The notes under the pieces: generated by a model
Seen by the model: the letters and a program-made list of their open reading frames with translations, nothing else
What the model was told of the DNA's origin: nothing
The model's database searches: none
Virus record (IMG/VR): IMGVR_UViG_3300046003_002393
Coordinates: 1 to 52,235 of that record
Direction: 5' to 3' (one strand)
Length of the DNA stretch: 52,235 nucleotides
Source: a virus
Position numbers and translations under genes: made by a program
Shown: positions 24,984 through 32,690 of the stretch, piece after piece
Layout: each line of letters begins with the position of its first letter
Numbering within the stretch: position 1 is the stretch's first letter

Positions 24984-26459
24984 CTACATGAAATCGTCGA
25001 TGTTTACTTCTGCTGCCTTTGGTGCCTGTTTGGACTCAAGTTTCGCCCAATCCTTGTCAGTGAAAGTGCTTACCTCTTCGTCTACTACAACTGCCTTTAA
25101 TACAACTTTCTCTACCACTACTGCTGTTGGCACGCCTTCAGGCAACTCTTCGTATCCTACCAAGTCAAACTGATCCGCTACATGCGTCAACGCGGGTCGC
25201 TTGTCGGTGACCGGAACTACCGTCTTACCTCCAGGTTTACGAACGATTAGCTCCTGCAGCTTCGGCCATTGCTTTGCCCCAAGGATTTTAGCCTTGAACA
25301 GCTTCTCGGCTTGGGGCGCAGTGATAACCTTCTTGGAGTAAATGTGCTCTTCACGAATCTTCATGCGCTTCATCTCTGCTTCAACAGCCATGTCGTTCAC
25401 CCAACTGCGAGGGCCTTCATTACCTTGCACGACCTTCCAGTCAGCGAGTTGGCCGTTCTGCTCTAACAGGTAGTGATCCCGCGCATCTTCAACCGCTTTG
25501 CACCACTGCTTGACCAGTCCGACTTTGTTGGCCATGTCGTTCAGGTACTCAGGGGTGTAGCTACCGATAAGCTGGTCGATCTGTCCGGTTACTGCAGCGG
25601 GCGTACTCATATCGGCAGCCGCGTCAATCATATCGAACTGGTCCAACACCACCGCATTCGTTTCTTGCCCGAACTTCTGGCAAGTCAGCTTCGCTTTGCA
25701 ATACTTGCATTGCGCCTCACCAGGGTTCAGGTCTTTATCCGCTACTGACCCATCCCCCTCCGTAAATACCGACCATGCTCGGATCGAAGCGTCTTCAACT
25801 TCATCCGAAAACTCGATCAATTCATCGAGGGTGATCACATGCTCACTTGGGTCATCAAACACCCGTGGTTGGGAGATGACGAGTCGGAAAGTGTCGAAGT
25901 CCTGAACCAGGCCGTACTCGCGGTAAGCGGCGAGCGCATACATCATCAACTGTCGGTTATCTCTAGCCTGAACTGGAGTGCGTCCGTACTTCAGGTCGAT
26001 GATGACTAGCTCTTTTTCCTTAACGACGTGGAAATCGACAGTGCCCTTCGCCCCTTCCTCCGATGTGAGATGGGATATGTCCAGTGCAACCTCGGTGAAA
26101 GAGTCGCCCTCTTCAGCGTGCGCTCTGCACACTCCGAGGTAGGCTTGGATGTACTGAACCATCTCAGCGTCCACGACGAACGAAGTACGGTGCTCGTAAT
26201 CCTTGAAGTTCCTTGAATCCCACAGACACACCTCGTTACCTGTGGCGATCTCAACACAGATGTTGATTGTGTGCCCGAGGTGAACGTGAGCGTTAAGGTC
26301 GCCTATCAGACACTCCGAAGCCAAGAAGTGGGCCGCCGTGCCTTCGTCAGCGAATTTCGATGAGGTATTAGGCAACCCTTCTTCCAGCCTCGTGCTTCCG
26401 GGGCAGAGCATCCATCGGTCTGCTCCAGAGGGAGATAACCTAGCGTGTTGGCCAGCCAT
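24984..26459 (-). CDS. DUF2800 RecB-like nuclease
   Basis: 491 residues from ATG 26459, which has AAAGGGGAA upstream and follows the previous stop by one base; an earlier in-frame start at 26591 would overlap that gene. Pattern of DUF2800: RLSPSGADRWMLCPGS at the N-terminus, DEGTAAHFLASECL, then KGTVDFHVVKEKELVIIDLK followed by QLMMYALAAY as the PD-(D/E)xK core (Asp, Asp-x-Lys and Gln), and a cysteine cluster CKYCKAKLTCQKF suited to an iron-sulfur cluster or zinc. The C-terminus NIDDFM mirrors the SSB tail next door. Probably a recombination or replication exonuclease. Confidence 0.9.
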   Translation of the reverse strand: MAGQHARLSPSGADRWMLCPGSTRLEEGLPNTSSKFADEGTAAHFLASECLIGDLNAHVHLGHTINICVEIATGNEVCLWDSRNFKDYEHRTSFVVDAEMVQYIQAYLGVCRAHAEEGDSFTEVALDISHLTSEEGAKGTVDFHVVKEKELVIIDLKYGRTPVQARDNRQLMMYALAAYREYGLVQDFDTFRLVISQPRVFDDPSEHVITLDELIEFSDEVEDASIRAWSVFTEGDGSVADKDLNPGEAQCKYCKAKLTCQKFGQETNAVVLDQFDMIDAAADMSTPAAVTGQIDQLIGSYTPEYLNDMANKVGLVKQWCKAVEDARDHYLLEQNGQLADWKVVQGNEGPRSWVNDMAVEAEMKRMKIREEHIYSKKVITAPQAEKLFKAKILGAKQWPKLQELIVRKPGGKTVVPVTDKRPALTHVADQFDLVGYEELPEGVPTAVVVEKVVLKAVVVDEEVSTFTDKDWAKLESKQAPKAAEVNIDDFM

Positions 26460-26460
26460 G

Positions 26461-26811
26461 TTATTCCCCTTTGGCCTTGTTGATAGCTTTGGCCAGCGCG
26501 AGGTCGGCGGAGACGTACTGTTCAGGGGAGAGTTCCGATAAGCGAGCAACCTTGAGTCCTGCGAACACCGCCATAACTGCATCGCGGCCACCTAACGCCG
26601 CCAGAGCTTTGACTTTATCGGCCAAGTCCTCAAGAGCTACACCCGAAGCGGGTTCAGCTTTGGCTGGTTCAGCTTTGGCTGGTTCAGCTTTCGGCTTCTT
26701 GATACTCTCAGGGATGTTCGGAGCTTCAGTTGGGGCTACTCCTGTAGAGAGCAGCGCGATTACTTTTTCGAGGTTGGTATTCAGTGTTGCTATTTGCTGT
26801 TCGAGTGACAT
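26461..26811 (-). CDS. Small hypothetical protein with KAEPA repeats
   Basis: 116 residues, ATG 26811. A short N-terminal helix (MSLEQQIATLNTNLEKVIALL) with heptad spacing, a linker with three tandem AKAEP repeats (residues about 41-55), and a helical C-terminal part (LADKVKALAALGGRDAVMAVF, then SADLALAKAINKAKGE). It looks like a two-helix adaptor. First gene after the operator-bearing promoter at 26849-26877; the nuclease gene follows by one base. No family recognised. Confidence 0.7.
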   Translation of the reverse strand: MSLEQQIATLNTNLEKVIALLSTGVAPTEAPNIPESIKKPKAEPAKAEPAKAEPASGVALEDLADKVKALAALGGRDAVMAVFAGLKVARLSELSPEQYVSADLALAKAINKAKGE

Positions 26812-26847
26812 TTTAGTTTTCCTTGATTAGTTGTGTTGCGAGTTGGT

Positions 26848-26877
26848 AATTTATCACCAGATAAATAACCTTGTCAA
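26848..26877 (-). promoter_or_regulatory. Leftward promoter for the SSB-nuclease-polymerase operon
   Basis: On the minus strand a perfect -35 TTGACA (26877-26872) is followed after 18 bases by TAAATT (26853-26848). It sits in the 75-bp gap between 26887 and 26811 and points at the gene starting at 26811. Its spacer and -10 are covered by the TTTATC-ACCA-GATAAA inverted repeat. Confidence 0.55.
26850..26865. promoter_or_regulatory. Operator candidate TTTATC-N4-GATAAA
   Basis: Perfect 6-bp inverted repeat TTTATC-ACCA-GATAAA. The same arms with a different 4-bp centre recur at 28797-28812 between divergent promoters. It overlaps the spacer/-10 of the leftward promoter, the place where a repressor would block RNA polymerase. 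Confidence 0.6.
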
Positions 26878-26886
26878 GCGTTTTAT

Positions 26887-27132
26887 TTAGTGTATCTTAA
26901 TTTCAGACATTATTTCACCGCAGTCGGACATTCCCGCCAGCACGTTTTTGGTTCCGATCACCTCTCTGAGGCGACGGATTCGGGATTCGTGGCACTCAAC
27001 CATCGCTATGTAATAATCGACTTTGGTAATCACTTCCAGAAACTCTCGCTCCGCGAGCTTCAACTCCCTCTCGGCCTCATCCAACGCGCTCGGTAATCCT
27101 GGTAGTAGTATTGATCTCAGTTCTTTAAACAT
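26887..27132 (-). CDS. Hypothetical helical protein
   Basis: 81 residues from ATG 27132, behind GAGGAGAGC. Residues 15-62 form a long charged helix (LDEAERELKLAEREFLEVI, then ESRIRRLREVIG) with coiled-coil spacing. No family recognised. It follows the dCMP deaminase by 12 bases and is the last gene before the internal leftward promoter. Confidence 0.7.
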   Translation of the reverse strand: MFKELRSILLPGLPSALDEAERELKLAEREFLEVITKVDYYIAMVECHESRIRRLREVIGTKNVLAGMSDCGEIMSEIKIH

Positions 27133-27144
27133 TTTTAGCTCTCC

Positions 27145-27612
27145 TCATAATTTTACCCACTCCCTTCCTGATTTCTCCCAAATACCTCGGGCATCGAGGT
27201 TGATGTACTCTTCGTTAAACACTATCCGCTGACAACTTGTATTGAGCAGCAACTTCACACACGTCATGCACGGGCTGGTCGTGGTGTAACACGTCTCGAT
27301 CTCCCATACGTCTCGGCATTGCAGTAAAGCGTTCTGCTCTGCGTGGATCGCGTGGCACCCATCGAGATTCGTCCCCGTCAGAGATTGCGCTCCGGGACAG
27401 GCGTGAGGGTAATCTGTCTCACGGAAGGGATACAAAGGTTCCGATTCATTACAGTGCTTCGCCCCCGCATACACCCCGTTATATCCCGTAGCGAGGATGT
27501 GACCGCGTTTGTTTACGAGGACGCACCCAACACTACGTCGGAGGCACGTTGAACGGCCAGCGGTCACTTGAGCGAGTTGCATTCCCCACTCATCTTTAGT
27601 CGGTCTGGCCAT
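27145..27612 (-). CDS. Deoxycytidylate (dCMP) deaminase
   Basis: 155 residues from ATG 27612 (GAGGTGG ribosome-binding site); GTG 27618 two codons earlier is less likely. Zinc-site motifs are clear: GCHAIHAEQNALLQC (His-Ala-Glu, catalytic Glu) and TTSPCMTCVKLLL (Pro-Cys-x2-Cys). The N-terminus (CLRRSVGCVLVNKRGHILATG, one continuous strand pair) and the GTNLDGCHAIH insertion region fit the dCMP deaminase group. It converts dCMP to dUMP for thymidylate supply. No thymidylate synthase is coded here, so it relies on the host enzyme. Confidence 0.93.
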   Translation of the reverse strand: MARPTKDEWGMQLAQVTAGRSTCLRRSVGCVLVNKRGHILATGYNGVYAGAKHCNESEPLYPFRETDYPHACPGAQSLTGTNLDGCHAIHAEQNALLQCRDVWEIETCYTTTSPCMTCVKLLLNTSCQRIVFNEEYINLDARGIWEKSGREWVKL

Positions 27613-27994
27613 GTCCACCTCTAATGTTAATCACTTCATGCGGTTTTCTTCCCAAGTTAAAGAACAGGGAGTCCAAGTCCAACTTCGGTCTGCTGTTAAG
27701 TCCCTGCTCGTCTAGCTTGGAGGCACTGGACACACTAAGGGGAAATATCCGCGCTTGGTACACCCCGTAGTTCTTACCGGTACGTTTCGCACAGCGTTCG
27801 CCCACCTTCTTGAGAATGCCCATCTTGAGCAAGAACACCAGGCGCACCGCTATTCTGTTACGGTCTTTTGACGTGTCCTTCCCGAGGAACTCCTCGAAGT
27901 CCCAGTGAGTGAACTCCTTATCCAGCCCGTAGTTGCTTTCAATCTTTGCGTATACCTTGGAGAGGATACCTCCTCGTGGGTTACAGTTAGCCAT
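27596..27994 (-). CDS. Hypothetical winged-helix-like protein
   Basis: 132 residues, ATG 27994, overlapping both neighbours by a few bases. Residues about 28-66 (FTHWDFEEFLGKDTSKDRNRIAVRL, broken here, then VFLLKMGILKKVGE) have the look of a winged helix: helices followed by a turn into a basic hairpin (CAKRTGKNYGVYQARIF). The C-terminal third appears extended. The DNA-binding role is inference from this pattern only. Confidence 0.65.
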   Translation of the reverse strand: MANCNPRGGILSKVYAKIESNYGLDKEFTHWDFEEFLGKDTSKDRNRIAVRLVFLLKMGILKKVGERCAKRTGKNYGVYQARIFPLSVSSASKLDEQGLNSRPKLDLDSLFFNLGRKPHEVINIRGGHGQTD

Positions 27995-28472
27995 CGAATC
28001 TCTCCAACATCAATTCCAACACGGCGAGGGCGTTCCACGCGACCTGTGCTTGGTGCATGAGTCCTGTTGCGGAGTCCGTCTGCGCGTCGGTACGTTGAGC
28101 GAACCAGTGTCTCATCATCGCGTTGTCGTACCTCTCTACGCTGTTCGGGACGTGTTTCCAGCCATCGGGTGAATACTTCTCCGCGCCGTAGGTGCCGACC
28201 TTGCCGACCTCTTCCAGCGCCTTCGCGAAGCCCCCCAAGACCAACCCAAGGCGGTTTTTACCAGCGTCTAACTTAGCCCCTGGAGAATGCGGATCGGTAC
28301 CGTGGGGGTCTGTCTCAGCGACGTTCTTATGCTTCACGGTTACAAAATCTACCCCCGGTATGGCGCGTCTCCTCTCGGCGGGAGCTGAGAAAGCCTCTAA
28401 CTCCTGCTGAGTCATTGGGCGGATTTTCTTCGCGGTATCCATCTCTAAATCTATCTGCTTGTATATCGACAT
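27987..28472 (-). CDS. dATP/dGTP pyrophosphohydrolase domain protein (MazZ-like, formerly DUF5664)
   Basis: 161 residues, ATG 28472 behind AAGGAGAATC. The conserved block runs GAKLDAGKNRLGLVLGGFAK, ALEEVGKVGTYGAEKYSPDG, WKHVPNSVERYDNAMMRHW and HQAQVAWNALAVLEL: all-alpha with Glu/Asp clusters for metal binding (EEVGxxGxxGAEKY and ERYxxAxxRH). In 2-aminoadenine (Z) phages a related protein trims dGTP/dATP pools, but no PurZ-like synthetase is seen in this genome. A role in nucleotide-pool control during replication is the safe reading. Confidence 0.82.
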   Translation of the reverse strand: MSIYKQIDLEMDTAKKIRPMTQQELEAFSAPAERRRAIPGVDFVTVKHKNVAETDPHGTDPHSPGAKLDAGKNRLGLVLGGFAKALEEVGKVGTYGAEKYSPDGWKHVPNSVERYDNAMMRHWFAQRTDAQTDSATGLMHQAQVAWNALAVLELMLERFDG

Positions 28473-28483
28473 TCTGATTCTCC

Positions 28484-28708
28484 TTATTCAAGTGCTTCAA
28501 ATTGCGCCCTAACCATCGGGCAGGTTTTAGTTAGTTCCCTTGTGTTTTCCATGACGTTTATTAGTGATGTAGGCCAGCTTTTTTCTTTCGTACACCAACG
28601 TGTACCTTCTTCGGTTCTCATGTGTGGACATAGCACTTCGTCAACATCACACCCCGTAATCTCAACCATAAAACTAACTTTCATTGGTGGGTCTTCAATC
28701 GTTTCCAT
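28484..28708 (-). CDS. Small cysteine-containing hypothetical protein
   Basis: 74 residues, ATG 28708 behind a consensus AAGGAGGTGAC. Contains a C-x5-C-x(9)-C-x(22)-C set (GCDVDEVLCPHM, RWCTKEK, KTCPMV) that could bind a metal. First gene of the leftward early operon, directly downstream of the divergent promoter region. No family recognised; an early host-takeover protein is a fair guess from position only. Confidence 0.7.
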   Translation of the reverse strand: METIEDPPMKVSFMVEITGCDVDEVLCPHMRTEEGTRWCTKEKSWPTSLINVMENTRELTKTCPMVRAQFEALE

Positions 28709-28760
28709 TTGTCACCTCCTTACACATTTCAATCTCCTTAAAAATTAAACTGCGGATAGA

Positions 28761-28790
28761 ACTCTACCACACCTTTTTTATCTTGTGCAA
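28761..28790 (-). promoter_or_regulatory. Leftward early promoter candidate
   Basis: Minus strand: -35 TTGCAC at 28790-28785, 18-base spacer, -10 TAGAGT at 28766-28761. It points at the gene starting at 28708. The 8-bp arms GCGGATAG (28752-28759) and CTATCCGC (28830-28837) flank this and the rightward promoter symmetrically. Confidence 0.45.
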
Positions 28791-28796
28791 ACTATT

Positions 28797-28812
28797 TTTA
28801 TCTATTGATAAA
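28797..28812. promoter_or_regulatory. Operator candidate TTTATC-N4-GATAAA between divergent promoters
   Basis: Perfect arms TTTATC-TATT-GATAAA identical to those at 26850-26865. A further half site TTTATC is at 28777-28782. It overlaps the rightward -35 and lies 6 bases from the leftward -35, so one bound repressor could control both directions. Confidence 0.6.
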
Positions 28813-28831
28813 TAAAATTGAAGGGTATACT
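28805..28831 (+). promoter_or_regulatory. Rightward promoter for the regulator and primase-helicase
   Basis: -35 TTGATA at 28805-28810, 15-base spacer, -10 TATACT at 28826-28831, 32 bases ahead of the ATG at 28863. The spacer is shorter than ideal, suggesting a regulated promoter. The -35 is inside the inverted repeat 28797-28812. Confidence 0.5.
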
Positions 28832-28862
28832 ATCCGCTTCTTTTCAGACAAACGAGATAAGC

Positions 28863-29123
28863 ATGGACCCAACAACACTGAGTACATGGCTGCGAATGGC
28901 CACCCCGCTGCAAAGAGAGGAGTTAGCCGCTGCTGCTGACATAAGCGTGAACTACCTGTACCTCATGGCAGGGGGACATCGCAACAACTTCAGGCTTCGG
29001 ATGGCTTTTCGCCTATCGAAAAAGTCATACGAGATGCACCTGCAAACCTTGTGCTTCCTGCCTTGGATAACAATTGAAGACCTGTACGCTATAACCGATC
29101 GAACAAAAACTAAAAACAAATAG
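28863..29123 (+). CDS. Helix-turn-helix regulator (Cro-like size)
   Basis: 86 residues from ATG 28863; an open extension to 28818 would start inside the promoter. Residues about 19-50 (REELAAAADISVNYLYLMAGG then HRNNFRLRMAFRL) form a helix-turn-helix of the kind in Cro/C1 proteins, with SVNYLYLMAGGH as the recognition region. It is the first gene of the rightward early transcript and next to the TTTATC-N4-GATAAA operator, so it is the best candidate to bind that site. Confidence 0.7.
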   Translation: MDPTTLSTWLRMATPLQREELAAAADISVNYLYLMAGGHRNNFRLRMAFRLSKKSYEMHLQTLCFLPWITIEDLYAITDRTKTKNK

Positions 29124-29133
29124 GGGTATTTCT

Positions 29134-31071
29134 ATGGTGAATCATTACGGCGCCTCGCCCGGAGCGTGGGATCACTTCGATCTCGTCCTCGGGCTAGGCG
29201 AGGACTTATTACCAGTAGCCGCTGACCCGAACGTGGGGATATCCCCAACCTCATCGCTCACCTCTGTCGGCAAAGTGCCAAGCGTGTACAACAGTCGCGG
29301 TCAGATCGTCGGCATGGCGAAGTGGACAGAACACATCACGACCAGCGAAGAGATCACCCGCTGGTCGCAGAATACCGAATTAGGTATGTGCATCCAGACT
29401 CGTAGAATCAGGGCGATCGACGTGGACATCTCCGACACGGATGAAGCGGAGAGTGTTTACGGGATGCTATGGGGCCAAGGGGTATCGTTCCCTCTCCGCA
29501 CGCGCTCTGACTCCTCCAAGTTCCTCGTTCTTCTCGACTGCGCTGGCGAACTGCCCAAGCGTCGCTTCAAGACCGAGCATGGCGTCATCGAGTTCCTCGG
29601 CACGGGACAACAGTGTGTGCTCGACTCGACTCACCCAAGCGGTGCGCGGTACGCGTGGCCGCTGGAGTGGCCGACTTCTATCCCCATACTCACTATCGAA
29701 GAGCTTGACGTGTTGTGGTCATCGCTCGAAGCCCAGTTCGCTGTCGAACCCTCCACCACCGGCTCGCTCTCCACCAAGAAGCAACAACTCACCGAGATTA
29801 TCTCTACCGATCCTGTCGCCCAAGCCCTGAGCGATCAGGGTCTCGTCATCTCCCAAGCCGCCACGGGTATGCTGGCCATACACTGCCCGTTCGAGGACGG
29901 TCACTCCCCCGGCAGTAGCGCAACCTCTACCGTCTATTTTCCCCCGCACACCGGCGGGTACGAGTTCGGGCACTTCGACTGCAAACACGCGAGTTGTGGT
30001 CATCGCGACGATACCGACTTCAAGGAAGCCATCGGCCTTCGAGTGAGCGACCTGTTCGACTTCGTGGAAGACGAAGCGTTATGTACCTCACTACATAGCG
30101 ATGGTGAAGTCCTCCCCCCGCAGCGGTTCGCGTTCAAGCACGCGAGCGAGTTCGTGCAAGGTGCGCAACCCCGTTGGATTATCAAGGATGTGCTACCTCA
30201 AGCCGAACTCGCGATGATCTATGGCGAGTCTGGAAGCGGGAAGTCCTTTTTTGCGTTGGACATGATTCTTGCCGTTGCCCAGGGATTAGACTGGCAGGGA
30301 CACACCACCGTCGAGGCTGGCGCGGTCGCTTATCTGGCCGCCGAGGGTGCTGGCGGTGCGAAGAATCGGATAAGGGCATACATGCAGCACAACCACTTGA
30401 ATATCGCTGACATTCCACTGTTCGCTCTCGGTGACAGCCCGTCGTTCTTAGAGCGGAAAGACGTGGCCGATGTTATCGCCGCTTTGCGTGTTGTGGTCGG
30501 CTTGCGCGTTGTGGTCGTGGATACCGCCGCGTGTGTCGTGGCGGGCGGTGACGAGAACAGCGGCAAAGATATGGGGCGGTTTATTGCTCATTGCCGGGCG
30601 GTCCACAAGGCGCTGGGTGTGCTGGTCGTGATCATTCATCACAGCGGCAAGGATGCGGCACGGGGGGCGCGTGGTTGGTCGGGAATGCGCGGGGCTTTGG
30701 ATGTTGAAATATGCGTGACCAGGGAAGGACATGAGCGGCTTGCGACTGTAACCAAGATGAAAGACGGAAACGACGAAGACCTGGAATTCGGCTTTAAGCT
30801 GGTACCTGTCACCCTGGAAGACTCGGACGGGGTGACAAGCTGCGTTATACAATACGGCGAGCTGTTACCGAAAGCAGAGCGCAAGCAACCCATCAAGGGT
30901 ACTGAGCAGACTCTAATTGACTGGCTAACGGACTATGAAGACAATCACCTGGAATGGCCTAGCACTGCTGAAGTGTTAGCCGCTATACCGCGCGGGGGCG
31001 TACTGCTTGAGCAGCTTATGGAAAAAAATCAGGTATTGGACATTAACGGGCGGATTACAATTAACAAGTGA
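29134..31071 (+). CDS. Primase-polymerase / RepA-like helicase fusion
   Basis: 645 residues, ATG 29134 behind AGGGG. N-terminal bifunctional primase-polymerase (AEP) domain, residues about 1-210: RAIDVDISDTDEA provides the Asp-x-Asp metal site and VIEFLGTGQQCVLDSTHPSG, (one run split by the comma here) the conserved core of the fold. A cysteine/histidine module at about 245-295 (HCPFEDGHS, DCKHASCGH) could bind zinc. The C-terminal AAA_25 ATPase has Walker A GESGSGKS (about 365-372), Walker B LRVVVVDTAA, and VIIHHSGKDAARGARGWSG typical of RepA-like hexameric helicases. It should prime and unwind DNA at the fork. Confidence 0.9.
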   Translation: MVNHYGASPGAWDHFDLVLGLGEDLLPVAADPNVGISPTSSLTSVGKVPSVYNSRGQIVGMAKWTEHITTSEEITRWSQNTELGMCIQTRRIRAIDVDISDTDEAESVYGMLWGQGVSFPLRTRSDSSKFLVLLDCAGELPKRRFKTEHGVIEFLGTGQQCVLDSTHPSGARYAWPLEWPTSIPILTIEELDVLWSSLEAQFAVEPSTTGSLSTKKQQLTEIISTDPVAQALSDQGLVISQAATGMLAIHCPFEDGHSPGSSATSTVYFPPHTGGYEFGHFDCKHASCGHRDDTDFKEAIGLRVSDLFDFVEDEALCTSLHSDGEVLPPQRFAFKHASEFVQGAQPRWIIKDVLPQAELAMIYGESGSGKSFFALDMILAVAQGLDWQGHTTVEAGAVAYLAAEGAGGAKNRIRAYMQHNHLNIADIPLFALGDSPSFLERKDVADVIAALRVVVGLRVVVVDTAACVVAGGDENSGKDMGRFIAHCRAVHKALGVLVVIIHHSGKDAARGARGWSGMRGALDVEICVTREGHERLATVTKMKDGNDEDLEFGFKLVPVTLEDSDGVTSCVIQYGELLPKAERKQPIKGTEQTLIDWLTDYEDNHLEWPSTAEVLAAIPRGGVLLEQLMEKNQVLDINGRITINK

Positions 31072-31094
31072 AAAAGCCCGCATTGTGCGGGCTT
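31070..31094 (-). terminator. Rho-independent terminator for the leftward clamp operon
   Basis: Stem AAGCCCGC / GCGGGCTT (31074-31081 and 31087-31094) with a 5-base loop. On the minus strand it is followed by a T run (31075-31071), so it ends leftward transcription from the clamp gene. Rightward it lacks a U tract, so it would terminate the primase-helicase message less well. Confidence 0.85.
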
Positions 31095-31117
31095 CGTGGT
31101 GCGCGGTGCGGTGTTAC

Positions 31118-32212
31118 TCAGACTCTCATTGGCATAACGACTAGCTGGAAGTCATCGCCGTCAATCAGCACGCTATCATTAGCGGTTAACATTCTTAGAG
31201 CCACATCATCACCTGTTGCCGATTCGAGCGCGTCGATTAGATAGTTGATATTCACTCCCATTTTGAGCGGTTCGCCTTCCCATGTTGCGGGCATGCTCTC
31301 CGTGATGTCGCCCGATGCAGTGCCAAGCGTCACGGTATCTTTAGCGCAATTAATCCGTACTCCATAAAACGACTCTTTAACGGCTGGCTTTAATCTCTTC
31401 AACACAGCGAGTAATCCGGCGCGGTCAGTTGTCAGCGTGCGGTCCCGGTCTTTTCGTGCGGGTATCACCCTTTCATAATCCGGGAATCTACCCTCAATTA
31501 GTCGCGATTGCACCGTGCTACCGTCGGGCAGCTTAAAGTGCATCGCGGTTTTATAGATATTCAATTCTACAATGTCACTGTCCTTTTTTGGCAACATTTT
31601 GTAAAGCGCGGTGACTGCATCGCCAGGCATTATGCTATCTGGATAATCTGCCAAGCCAACCTGGCGACTAGATACACGATGCAATCGGTGTCCGTCAGTT
31701 GCGATCAGGTTAAAATAACCACGATGAACATTGAAGCACATCCCGTTTAAGTAATACCGTACAACATCCTGCTGCGACATTGCCTTGATGACATGTGACA
31801 TCATCGTTCTAAGCGTATCGGCTGGCATGTTCAGAGCTAAGGTATCTTCCAAAGTGTCTACGCTGCGCGGTATCGGATAATCTACCGTGCTCAACACGTT
31901 CAATTTGCTAATGTTGCCATCGTGTTGAATGATCAGCTTATCAATACCTGGTTCGCTGGTCAGCGTGATTTCTGTACTCTTTGGCAATGCGCTTACCCTG
32001 GCGAGTATATCCGCCAGGTTAACGCATACCGGATGGAATACGTCGGTGCCGGTGTCATCCAGTGGCACGGATATAAAAGTATCGCAATCCGTGCCTGTGA
32101 TCTGCCAGGCTGATAAACTTACGCATTGCAGTATAGGTGTCTTATGCCGTTTGTTCACTACTGCGCCCGCTATCTTCAGTGCTGCTGTTAGAACTTCGAT
32201 TTTGATTTTCAT
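31118..32212 (-). CDS. dnaN: DNA polymerase III beta sliding clamp homologue
   Basis: 364 residues, the usual DnaN length, ATG 32212 behind AGGGAG. Conserved signatures: KIKIEVLTAALKIAGAVVNK, ending N-domain strand TPILQCVSLSA; RYYLNGMCFNVHRGYFNLIA then TDGHRLHRVS (the beta-clamp hallmark in domain II); RLIEGRFPDYERVIP; and the C-terminal FQLVVMPMRV matching the hydrophobic-pocket end (MPMRL in bacteria). A dimeric ring that tethers polymerase to DNA. Unusual to find with a family A phage polymerase; it may recruit host or phage proteins to the fork. Confidence 0.93.
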   Translation of the reverse strand: MKIKIEVLTAALKIAGAVVNKRHKTPILQCVSLSAWQITGTDCDTFISVPLDDTGTDVFHPVCVNLADILARVSALPKSTEITLTSEPGIDKLIIQHDGNISKLNVLSTVDYPIPRSVDTLEDTLALNMPADTLRTMMSHVIKAMSQQDVVRYYLNGMCFNVHRGYFNLIATDGHRLHRVSSRQVGLADYPDSIMPGDAVTALYKMLPKKDSDIVELNIYKTAMHFKLPDGSTVQSRLIEGRFPDYERVIPARKDRDRTLTTDRAGLLAVLKRLKPAVKESFYGVRINCAKDTVTLGTASGDITESMPATWEGEPLKMGVNINYLIDALESATGDDVALRMLTANDSVLIDGDDFQLVVMPMRV

Positions 32213-32240
32213 TTTTAAAACTCCCTGTAAAGTTGTAAAG

Positions 32241-32690
32241 TTATGCTCTTATTAAAAAAGTGTTGCCGTCAAAATCTACTTCCACATAGTCTTGCTTTGC
32301 CTCTTCCGCCGCCGCTTCGAAGTTCATTGTTATATGCCTATAGGGCCAGTTCCCGCTGCCCATTTCTTTGGGCATTTCGTAACAGTCATTAATTAATTCT
32401 TCAATGTACTGCGCGAAGTAGTCCTCATTTATTAGTTGCTCTCCATAAATCCAATCTGACGATCCTTCCGCTACACTTTGCAGCTTGAGCAGTATATCAA
32501 GCTCTTTTCCGTCGTCGCTATTATTGAAGGTGTCTAACTCATTCTGCGCGATCCGTTCGGCTTCAGACTCACCTTCAGATTCGTCGTATTCTTCCTGAAG
32601 CGCATCGCGTTCCGCCGTTAGCTCTTCAATCCGTGTAAGTACATCGCGGCTGTCTATGGTGTTGCTGGTGTTATCAAATTCTGTACTCAT
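32241..32690 (-). CDS. Acidic hypothetical protein
   Basis: 149 residues, ATG 32690 behind AAGGAGATT. Highly acidic: an N-terminal coiled-coil-like stretch (IEELTAERDALQEEYDESEG) and a globular C-terminal part (EDYFAQYIEELINDCYEMPK, then NWPYRHITMNFEAAAEEAKQ and DYVEVDFDGNTFLIRA) of a type common on phages and plasmids. The acidity might suggest a DNA-mimic, but I cannot assign it to a named antirestriction family. Confidence 0.7.
   Translation of the reverse strand: MSTEFDNTSNTIDSRDVLTRIEELTAERDALQEEYDESEGESEAERIAQNELDTFNNSDDGKELDILLKLQSVAEGSSDWIYGEQLINEDYFAQYIEELINDCYEMPKEMGSGNWPYRHITMNFEAAAEEAKQDYVEVDFDGNTFLIRA

Noticed and set aside
27987-28472. Z-DNA (2-aminoadenine) phage
   Set aside because: A MazZ-like domain and family A polymerase are present, but no PurZ-like adenylosuccinate synthetase is seen in any frame, and it is required for Z synthesis.
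30448-30852. Minus-strand open frame inside the primase-helicase
   Set aside because: Antisense to the conserved ATPase core, no start site or domain; unlike the antisense HNH it matches no family.
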